Assembly: GCA_018267955.1 (NCBI GenBank)
Contig: JAFDXL010000002.1
Coordinates: 268,873 to 332,872 of the forward strand
Source of the DNA: Bacteroidota bacterium
Lineage (GTDB): Bacteria > Bacteroidota > Bacteroidia > Chitinophagales > Chitinophagaceae
Direction of reading: 5' to 3'
Length of the DNA: 64,000 nucleotides
The first letter of the stretch is position 1; each line of letters opens with the position of its first letter. A program made the position numbers and the translations under genes. A model generated the notes under the pieces. That model ran no database searches. It saw nothing but the letters and a program-made list of their open reading frames with translations, and was not told where the DNA came from. Positions 1 through 5,857 of this stretch are shown piece after piece.

Positions 1-1167
1 TACATCATTTGCCAATATCAAAGGCTTCAGATGTACTTTAAAAATAGCGTTACGTTCTTCTTTATTGGGCAATTCCAAATAAATGTGCCTGTCGAACCTG
101 CCGGCCCTTAGCAGGGCAGCATCCAGGATATCTGCCCGGTTAGTCGCCGCCATTACTATGACGCCTGTGTTAGGATCAAAGCCATCCATTTCTGACAGCA
201 ACTGGTTGAGGGTACTTTCCCTTTCATCATTTACCTGTATAGAAACAGCCTTGCCCCTTACCCTGCCTATTGTATCAATTTCATCTATGAATATGATGCT
301 GGGTGCTTTTGCTTTGGCACGGTCAAAAAGATCACGGACACGTGATGCACCTACACCAACAAATAACTCTATAAACTCTGAACCTGACAGAGAGAAGAAT
401 GGCACCGCTGCCTCTCCTGCCACAGCCTTAGCAAGCAAAGTTTTACCGGTACCGGGAGGGCCCACCAGCAATACACCTTTGGGTATCTTGGCGCCCAGTT
501 TTGTGAAGTTGCCCGGCTGCTTCAGAAAGGAAACTATCTCCATCACTTCTGTCTTGGCCTCTTCGTAGCCGGCAACATCTTTAAATGTGAATGGACTGGT
601 CTTACTTTCTCCATATTCCTCGGCATGCGATTTACTGAAATCAATTGCAGCGGCGCCACTGCCCAATGCACTACCCCTGCCGGACACCCAAAACCAAAAC
701 AGCAATAACAATCCAAGGGGCAGTAACCAGGATGATACCGTCTGCCATGAATTGCTTTTGCTGATGTAGGTGATCGGTGGCTCGTACTTTTCATTGTCGC
801 CGGTAAAAACATCTGCCATATTCTTTTCAAATGCATCTACAGAGCCAATTGTAAAGTAGTATTGCGGTTCCCCGGCAGCTTTCTTGGTCAGAGAACCGAG
901 GTCGCTGTATTCCTTCTTTTTCAGGCTGTCGAACTTTATATACACCAGTACTTTTTCTTTATTCAGCACTTCTATCCTGTCTACATCGCGTGCACGCAGC
1001 ATATTATCTTTGAATCGATGCCAGCTTATCTCCTTATAGCCACCTTCATTCCTTGCCAGGAAGTAGGTAAATACGATATTGACCAGCAATAAGGCTACTA
1101 TCCAGATCACCCAGCGTGTTACCCGGGAGCGCCCGGTTTTTCTATTATCCTGTTGAGCATCGTTCAT
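1..1167 (-). CDS. ftsH: ATP-dependent zinc metalloprotease FtsH, N-terminal part (cut by window edge)
   Basis: Membrane-anchored AAA+ protease that degrades misfolded membrane proteins and short-lived regulators. I translated 389 codons from the ATG at 1167-1165 to the window edge without a stop. A membrane segment lies at about residues 18-37 and a second at about 145-162, with the small periplasmic domain between them. The AAA domain has Walker A GPPGTGKT (236-243), Walker B IIFIDEID (291-298) and the second region of homology [20 protein letters not shown] (340-359). The HEXXH protease domain lies beyond the window. The gene faces hsp20 across a shared regulatory region with a box and a perfect -7 element (TAGTTTTG, 1202-1195), giving a predicted leader of about 23 nt. 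It could be one of several FtsH paralogues tied to stress; the family call itself is firm. Confidence 0.96.
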   Translation of the reverse strand, partial: MNDAQQDNRKTGRSRVTRWVIWIVALLLVNIVFTYFLARNEGGYKEISWHRFKDNMLRARDVDRIEVLNKEKVLVYIKFDSLKKKEYSDLGSLTKKAAGEPQYYFTIGSVDAFEKNMADVFTGDNEKYEPPITYISKSNSWQTVSSWLLPLGLLLLFWFWVSGRGSALGSGAAAIDFSKSHAEEYGESKTSPFTFKDVAGYEEAKTEVMEIVSFLKQPGNFTKLGAKIPKGVLLVGPPGTGKTLLAKAVAGEAAVPFFSLSGSEFIELFVGVGASRVRDLFDRAKAKAPSIIFIDEIDTIGRVRGKAVSIQVNDERESTLNQLLSEMDGFDPNTGVIVMAATNRADILDAALLRAGRFDRHIYLELPNKEERNAIFKVHLKPLILANDV

Positions 1168-1194
1168 GATTGGCAAGCGGTTTTTAAACTTTCT

Positions 1195-1290
1195 CAAAAC
1201 TATCATTAAGACAAAACGCCCCTGCTGATAAACATCAGATTATGTATTGACAGCTATCATTGATGTCGTTTAATAACGACGTTACTTTTG
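1195..1290. promoter_or_regulatory. Divergent ftsH / hsp20 promoter with two Crp/Fnr-type boxes 22 bp apart
   Basis: Box A is TGAT-AAAC-ATCA (1226-1237) and box B is TGAC-AGCT-ATCA (1248-1259); their centres are 22 bp apart. Leftwards, 23 nt beyond box A, lies TAGTTTTG (1202-1195); rightwards, 23 nt beyond box B, lies TACTTTTG (1283-1290). Both match the Bacteroidota -7 consensus TAnnTTTG. With the first T at -12 the proximal box is centred at -41.5 for both genes. Box B overlaps the upstream in-frame ATG at 1260, which argues for the later hsp20 start. Confidence 0.8.
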
Positions 1291-1325
1291 ACCAACATTA
1301 TTCAACAATCAAAAAAATTATTACC

Positions 1326-1763
1326 ATGTCAGTAAAATCTTTGGCAAGAACAAACGGACTATCCTCCGTATTAAGCGATTTCTTTGAACCATGGGGCGAA
1401 TGGTTCCAGAACGGATTCGCAGACAAATCATTGACATTACCTGCTGTAAACATTACAGAAACAGACAAGGAGTATAAACTCTCTTTGGCTGCGCCCGGAC
1501 TCGACAAAAAGGACTTTAACGTAGATGTTGATGGCAACCTTCTGACCATCAGTGCAGAAAAAGAAAAAAGCTCAGAAGAAAAAGACAAGAACTATACCCG
1601 TAAAGAGTATAACTATTCTTCTTTCTCCCGCTGCTTTACCCTGCCAGAAGAAGTGAGCAAGGAAAAGATAGATGCCAGCTACCAGGATGGTGTGCTAAAT
1701 CTTGTATTGCCTAAAAATGAGAAGGCTACAAACAACAAGAAAAAGACGATCAACGTAAAGTGA
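1326..1763 (+). CDS. Hsp20 / alpha-crystallin small heat shock protein
   Basis: ATP-independent holdase chaperone that binds unfolding proteins. The 145-residue product has the usual length of bacterial sHsps, an alpha-crystallin domain from about residue 40, the segment LAAPGLDKKDFNVDVDGN, and the C-terminal beta-strand signature GVLNLVLPK. An in-frame ATG exists at 1260, but it sits inside a regulatory box and upstream of the predicted transcription start (about 1295), so I use the ATG at 1326; the product then begins MSVKSLARTN. It is divergent from ftsH and is followed by a strong terminator, so it is probably monocistronic. Under the proposed Crp/Fnr-type control it would be induced with the neighbouring universal stress proteins. 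Confidence 0.95.
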   Translation: MSVKSLARTNGLSSVLSDFFEPWGEWFQNGFADKSLTLPAVNITETDKEYKLSLAAPGLDKKDFNVDVDGNLLTISAEKEKSSEEKDKNYTRKEYNYSSFSRCFTLPEEVSKEKIDASYQDGVLNLVLPKNEKATNNKKKTINVK

Positions 1764-1778
1764 TTCTTTGATTATTAT

Positions 1779-1814
1779 AAAATAGCGCTCCCGAAAATCG
1801 GGAGCGCTATTTTA
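1779..1814 (+). terminator. Rho-independent terminator after hsp20
   Basis: Perfect 16-bp inverted repeat (1779-1794 and 1798-1813) around the loop AAA, starting with an A-run and ending in TTTTA. It lies 16 nt after the hsp20 stop. Confidence 0.9.
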
Positions 1815-1833
1815 TTTATGGAAGGCTATAATA

Positions 1834-1865
1834 AACAGGTATTGAGCGTGTACCCAATACCTGTT
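1834..1865 (-). terminator. Hairpin terminator of the baeRF-like gene
   Basis: An 11-bp inverted repeat, AACAGGTATTG (1834-1844) with CAATACCTGTT (1855-1865), 10-nt loop, lies directly beyond the stop codon of the minus-strand gene ending at 1870. The T-rich tail on the minus strand is modest. Confidence 0.65.
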
Positions 1866-1869
1866 ACCA

Positions 1870-2961
1870 TCAATAATATTTGAGAAGGGCGATGTGCTGA
1901 TAATCATTTAGCGCACCTTCATCTACAAATACCACTTCGCCACCATTCTGCAGCACCGTTACCATAACATCGTCTACCGCATCTGAAATATGCTGAGCGG
2001 CTGCCTTTGTGATGTCATCAGCATGAATGATCTTCTCTTTGCTTTCGTAGTAGGCAGGATACATAAAATTGCGCTCAACGACCAATACCCTGCCCTGTTT
2101 TTCGCTTGCAGATTTCCATACCTGTTCTATGCCAAAATCGAGTTTATTCGCGTTCAGCGCTTTTTCAATTTCTTTCAGCCATTTGTTAGTGTATTGCATC
2201 TTAAGTTCATCTTCATACGGCTTTAGTATTTGCTGCATTTCAGCAATGGTAGTATTGTCATAGTTGCCGTGTATAGTGCCGGCGATCGACGATGTATTTT
2301 GGCTAACACTTTTAAAGTGACCTATTAAACGGTCTACCCCGATCAATACCAGCGGTTCGTTACGGGTCTTTAACAATTTCGATACAGCCTTATCTGCTTC
2401 TTTCAAAAACTTATCCTGTAGTATTTCCTTATGCTTGTCAGGATCTGAAAAATTGGCCACTTCGCCGGGCATATCCAATTCGTACGCTTCTATCCTATCT
2501 GCCATATCCAGCTTTATAGGCTGTAAATAGCCGGGCATTCCTTCGAATGCCTTCACTACCTTACCGGTGAGTAGCAATACCAGGTATTTTATGGAGTTGG
2601 TATTGGCATACACCAGGTCGCGTACCTCAAAAGATTCATTGATGACTATTTTATCTTCTACAGGCACCTGCAAATGGAAAACTTTAGATAACAATGGAGA
2701 AACAAATATGGCTGTAGTAATAGTAGCTGTTTCATAATTGAAATCATCCACAATATTGGCCAGCTTGTTGAACACCGGCATCCATTGGGTTTCCGGATAT
2801 TTATTATGAAGGTTTCTTTTCACATCGTCAACGGCAATTTTTAGCTTATGCGCTAATTCGGCTTTCAGCCCGATTTCCGGTTTTATTGACACAATGATGG
2901 ATACCATTGGGAAGTATTTCACTGCATTGATCACCTGCAGTTCTTCGGCAGAAAATTTCAT
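1870..2961 (-). CDS. Bacterial archaeo-eukaryotic release-factor-like protein (baeRF family 3 type)
   Basis: The 363-residue protein resembles the bacterial relatives of eRF1/Pelota (baeRF), which are thought to act in ribosome rescue or translation quality control. An N-terminal alpha/beta region is followed by a middle domain with LLLTGKVVKAFEG and LVLIGVDRLIGHF, and a C-terminal L7Ae-like domain ending in MVTVLQNGGEVVFVDEGAL. No GGQ peptidyl-hydrolysis tripeptide is visible, so it need not act as a classic release factor. The gene lies between hsp20 and small genes next to a universal stress protein, a plausible setting for translation control in stressed or dormant cells. It is the last gene of the 3368-1870 minus-strand run, 32 nt after the 55-residue gene. 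Family assignment is from recalled motif patterns, not a profile search. Confidence 0.75.
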   Translation of the reverse strand: MKFSAEELQVINAVKYFPMVSIIVSIKPEIGLKAELAHKLKIAVDDVKRNLHNKYPETQWMPVFNKLANIVDDFNYETATITTAIFVSPLLSKVFHLQVPVEDKIVINESFEVRDLVYANTNSIKYLVLLLTGKVVKAFEGMPGYLQPIKLDMADRIEAYELDMPGEVANFSDPDKHKEILQDKFLKEADKAVSKLLKTRNEPLVLIGVDRLIGHFKSVSQNTSSIAGTIHGNYDNTTIAEMQQILKPYEDELKMQYTNKWLKEIEKALNANKLDFGIEQVWKSASEKQGRVLVVERNFMYPAYYESKEKIIHADDITKAAAQHISDAVDDVMVTVLQNGGEVVFVDEGALNDYQHIALLKYY

Positions 2962-2993
2962 GAGTATTTCAATTTAAAAGATGAACAACTTTT

Positions 2994-3161
2994 TCAGATA
3001 GCAATCATGCCTCTTTGAATGAATATGCGGTACAATTGCATAAGCACATAAGCGACAATCTGTTTTAGGTACCTATAACCTAATAGCAATGTCATGGCAG
3101 TTACGAACCATTCTGCCAGTTCGTATATCTTCTGCTTGTCAACAAGGATTTGCGCGTTCAT
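2994..3161 (-). CDS. Small single-helix or membrane protein, 55 aa, unknown function
   Basis: Not recognised. ATG at 3161-3159, stop TGA at 2996-2994. The product starts MNAQILVDKQKIYELAEWFV and contains a hydrophobic stretch of about 25 residues (ALTLL-type, roughly residues 18-48) broken by Arg, Lys and Gln, so it could be a membrane-associated helix or an amphipathic helix. It starts 12 nt after the stop of the proline-rich gene upstream and ends 32 nt before the baeRF-like gene, which suggests one transcript from the promoter near 3391. No homologue is known to me. Confidence 0.55.
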   Translation of the reverse strand: MNAQILVDKQKIYELAEWFVTAMTLLLGYRYLKQIVAYVLMQLYRIFIQRGMIAI

Positions 3162-3173
3162 AACTGTATATTT

Positions 3174-3368
3174 TTAGAGGTTTTGTTTTTGGGGTGGTAC
3201 TTCCTGCGGCTTGCCGGGCATGTATGGCTTTTCTTCAGGATGGATCTCCGGTTGTCGTGGTTCAGCCGGGGCATCAGGCACATCTTTACCAGGCAATTCG
3301 GGCTTCTTTTCCGGTTTTGGCAATTCTTCAGGATGCTTTTCTTGTGCTAATAGTACTGCTAAGTTCAT
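3174..3368 (-). CDS. Short proline-rich hypothetical protein, 64 aa
   Basis: Not recognised. The product begins MNLAVLLAQEKHPEEL and is then almost entirely Pro, Glu, Lys and Gln (motifs such as PKPEKKPELPGKD and PEIHPEEKPYMPGKP), so it is predicted to be disordered. A 95-residue version starting at 3461 is open, but that start would overlap both regulatory boxes; the predicted transcription start near 3379 and a purine-rich AGGAAAG just upstream favour the ATG at 3368. First gene of a likely operon with the 55-residue gene and the baeRF-like gene. Confidence 0.6.
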   Translation of the reverse strand: MNLAVLLAQEKHPEELPKPEKKPELPGKDVPDAPAEPRQPEIHPEEKPYMPGKPQEVPPQKQNL

Positions 3369-3383
3369 GGCATATTCTTTCCT

Positions 3384-3479
3384 GCAAAGTACTTCCCGCC
3401 CTTGCCATTTTTTCTGACATACATCATTTTTACATCTGACAGGTATCAGCCGGTTTTGCAATTGTCCATGCTAAGTTTG
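3384..3479. promoter_or_regulatory. Divergent promoter of the proline-rich gene and a UspA gene, two boxes 22 bp apart
   Basis: Boxes TGAC-ATAC-ATCA (3415-3426) and TGAC-AGGT-ATCA (3437-3448) have centres 22 bp apart. Rightwards, 23 nt beyond the second box, is TAAGTTTG (3472-3479), a perfect TAnnTTTG. Leftwards, 23 nt beyond the first box, is the weaker TACTTTGC (3391-3384). Predicted starts are about 3484 (leader 37 nt for UspA) and about 3379 (leader 11 nt). Confidence 0.78.
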
Positions 3480-3520
3480 CTTTGCTATAAGCATCTTTCC
3501 CAATTCAAATCAGTACAGTC

Positions 3521-4303
3521 ATGAAAATCTTACTGGCTACAAATAGCACTGGCATCAACGCCGCCTCTACAGACCTGGCATGTTATCTTGCCAACCTGAC
3601 CCGATCGACACTAACTGGTGTATTTCTTGAAGAAGAAGATGGGTACCTGATACCGGAAATATTGACTGTTAAAAATGAACAGAATAACTGCGATCATTGT
3701 ATATCGCGGTTTAAGGAAGCGTGCATTGCCAGGGAAACGAAACACATTATACATAGAGACAAAGGAGTGCCTCTGGAAGAATTATTGATAGAAAGCAGGT
3801 TTGCAGATGTGCTGGTAATAGACCCTTTGCTATCATTCTCTAAATACAACCTGGAGAACCCCAGTGGCTTTGTAAAAAAAGTATTGAAGTATGCTGAATG
3901 CCCGGTGATGATTGCACCGGAGCAATTCAATGAGATAACCGACCTGGTTTTTACCTATGATGGCGAAGAATCATCGATGTTCGCCATCAAGCAGTTTACC
4001 TATCTATTCCCCCAGTTTAGCGGCTCTGGCGTTACCATACTGGAAGGTAACAATGCGGGTAACAATAATACCCAAAAGCATAGCATACACGAATGGCTGC
4101 AGGATCATTATACGAATGTTACATTCAAAACCAAGACAGGCGATAGCTATATCAGCTTGCTGGAAGGGACACTGGAAGAGGAAAAAGGATTGATTGTAAT
4201 GGGTGCCTACGGCCGAAACCTGCTTTCTACGCTCCTGCGCCAAAGCCATAGCGATAACCTGATAAAATCTGTACAATCACCATTATTCATCGCCCATAAA
4301 TAA
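3521..4303 (+). CDS. Universal stress protein, UspA family (tandem-domain size)
   Basis: Cytosolic stress or dormancy protein of the UspA superfamily. The 260 residues fit two Usp folds in tandem: an N-terminal one starting MKILLATNSTG and a second one starting near residue 144 with DLVFTYDGEESSMFAIKQF. The C-terminal block LIVMGAYGRNLLSTLLRQ carries the G-x-x-G-like phosphate-binding pattern of the family before a final strand ending SPLFIAHK. The predicted leader is 37 nt. It is followed after 6 nt by a 61-residue gene, probably on the same transcript. It is paralogous to the protein at 14630-15445: same size, same DG and FAIKQF-type second-domain start, same VTGAYGRSSLSE-like ending. Confidence 0.93.
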   Translation: MKILLATNSTGINAASTDLACYLANLTRSTLTGVFLEEEDGYLIPEILTVKNEQNNCDHCISRFKEACIARETKHIIHRDKGVPLEELLIESRFADVLVIDPLLSFSKYNLENPSGFVKKVLKYAECPVMIAPEQFNEITDLVFTYDGEESSMFAIKQFTYLFPQFSGSGVTILEGNNAGNNNTQKHSIHEWLQDHYTNVTFKTKTGDSYISLLEGTLEEEKGLIVMGAYGRNLLSTLLRQSHSDNLIKSVQSPLFIAHK

Positions 4304-4309
4304 CGTATC

Positions 4310-4495
4310 ATGGCTGCCAATAAAATCAACAAAGAATGGCATGAGAGGAATCCAATGCCTGAAGAGCCAACCCTGGAACAGCTGATTACCTGGCATGTAT
4401 TGCATGCGCGACATTGCGGGTGCCGGAAGATACCCGCCAGGCTAATGGAGATCATTAAACAAAGGAACATAAAGATATTCGAAGAAGAACCCTGA
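4310..4495 (+). CDS. Small Cys/His-rich hypothetical protein, 61 aa
   Basis: Not recognised by name. The 61 residues start MAANKINKEWHERNPMPEEP and contain the compact motif WHVLHARHCGCRKIP, with three His and two Cys in 15 residues, which could bind a metal or be redox active. It is rich in charged residues and has no signal or membrane segment. It starts 6 nt after the UspA stop and is closed by a strong bidirectional hairpin, so it is the second gene of a two-gene stress operon. Proline and tryptophan placement and the operon position favour a real protein. Confidence 0.7.
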   Translation: MAANKINKEWHERNPMPEEPTLEQLITWHVLHARHCGCRKIPARLMEIIKQRNIKIFEEEP

Positions 4496-4514
4496 GATAA
4501 CATCAACAAAAAAC

Positions 4515-4542
4515 AAAGGGAATAGCCAGCTATTCCCTTTTT
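4515..4542. terminator. Bidirectional terminator between convergent operons
   Basis: A 12-bp inverted repeat, AAAGGGAATAGC (4515-4526) with GCTATTCCCTTT (4529-4540), is followed by a T-run and preceded by an A-run. It lies between the convergent genes ending at 4495 and 4558. Confidence 0.88.
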
Positions 4543-4557
4543 CGTGTTTTCTATTAT

Positions 4558-5772
4558 CTATCTTTTTATCGGGGTTTGGGATGGCGCTTGTTGTGTAGGA
4601 CGTTGCGGGGCTGGCTGCGGCCTTGGCTGAACCTGGGGACGGGACGGGGGCTGCATTTGCGGACGTGGCGCCGGGGACGGTTGTACCTGTGGCCGCGGCG
4701 CAGGTTGCTGGCGGGGCGCCTGATAGGGTTGTACTTGCGGGCGCGGGGCTGGCTGCTGCTGGCGGGGTTCGGGGCTGATGTTTCTTTCCTTTGGCCTTTC
4801 CGGTGCAGGCATTTGCGGCCTTTGCACAGGTTGTTGTCGTGGTTCGGGGTTAATATCTCTATTAGGATTAACGGGATTTTGACGGTCATTTTCTCTTACC
4901 GGTTCATTTCCGCGTGGGATATTTTGCGAGGGATTGCGATGCTCCTCTACCGGCATTGGATGATCCCTATCGATTGGGTCCAAGCTCCTCATTATTTTGG
5001 CAGGTGCCGGTTTCAACCTTTCCTGTTCCACGTAGCTGACACCCGGCCTGAATAGCCTTAGCTGATTTCGGTCTATGCCAGATTCAGCAGGCCTTGCTGC
5101 GGGCGTTACATTGTATACACGTACATTCTCTCTCACGCTTGCCCTTGCTTCTTCTACTGATGGGCCCGTTACGTATACAGTTCGATCTCCCTGCCTGCCG
5201 CGCGTATTACGAATGATATTTGTTGTGCCTATAAATTCAGATTGCCTTGGACTATAAACATAACGATGACGATATAAATGATGCTGCGGTATGAATATCC
5301 ACCAATTAACGGGGCAGTTATAATCGCCAAAGGCAAGGGTAACAGAGAACCATGGGCCCAGGGGTGCCCAGCCATAATAGCCTCCGCCAAATCGCCAGCA
5401 AACCCATGCGGGTCCCCATTCATAGCCGGGGATCCATAACCAGCCATACCTATTGCTATATACCCACCTGCCATAATGGAATGGCGCCCAACCCCAAGCA
5501 TAAGATGATACCCAGGTGTTGCCATAGTCGGTCATCACCCAATAGCCATTTGTATAATACGGCCTGAAGTCCACATCTACCAGTGGCATCCACACGTAGC
5601 CATACTCGGGATCTTCTATCCATTGCCCATAGGGACTTAGCTCATCGTAAAATACCTGCATGGAAACAGAGGCAGGAGGTTCCTGCGCATATACCGTATT
5701 ACGCGCAGGGCTACAGCCTGAAATCAAAACGGTGACTATAATATAACTGAGTATTTTACGTAAAGCAGACAT
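4558..5772 (-). CDS. Trp/Tyr-rich lipoprotein with a long Pro/Gln-rich tail (DUF6600-like)
   Basis: Predicted lipoprotein of 404 residues. The start at 5772 gives MSALRKILSYIIVTVLISGC with a lipobox ending at Cys20. A longer open frame reaches 5919 but would run into the upstream ATPase gene. Residues about 30-190 are rich in Trp, Tyr and Gly in repeats such as YGQWIEDPEYGYVWMP, WGWAPFHYGRWVY and YGWLWIPGYEWGPAWV, typical of the DUF6600 family. From about residue 270 the chain is disordered and dominated by Pro, Gln, Arg and Asn (PRQQPAPRPQVQP repeats). It is the last gene of the CoA-transferase/P-type ATPase operon, 85 nt after the ATPase stop. Function unknown; a cell-envelope role is an inference. 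Confidence 0.8.
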   Translation of the reverse strand: MSALRKILSYIIVTVLISGCSPARNTVYAQEPPASVSMQVFYDELSPYGQWIEDPEYGYVWMPLVDVDFRPYYTNGYWVMTDYGNTWVSSYAWGWAPFHYGRWVYSNRYGWLWIPGYEWGPAWVCWRFGGGYYGWAPLGPWFSVTLAFGDYNCPVNWWIFIPQHHLYRHRYVYSPRQSEFIGTTNIIRNTRGRQGDRTVYVTGPSVEEARASVRENVRVYNVTPAARPAESGIDRNQLRLFRPGVSYVEQERLKPAPAKIMRSLDPIDRDHPMPVEEHRNPSQNIPRGNEPVRENDRQNPVNPNRDINPEPRQQPVQRPQMPAPERPKERNISPEPRQQQPAPRPQVQPYQAPRQQPAPRPQVQPSPAPRPQMQPPSRPQVQPRPQPAPQRPTQQAPSQTPIKR

Positions 5773-5857
5773 ATACCAAAGTTTGCAGCAAGGTATTGCG
5801 AAGTATATGCCATTAAAATGATAAGCGTCAGGTATCTTAATGACAGTAATTAACCGA

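Noticed and set aside
4576..5055. + strand ORF rich in Arg, Leu and Trp
   Set aside because: Shadow of the Pro/Gln-rich tail of the lipoprotein gene on the opposite strand.
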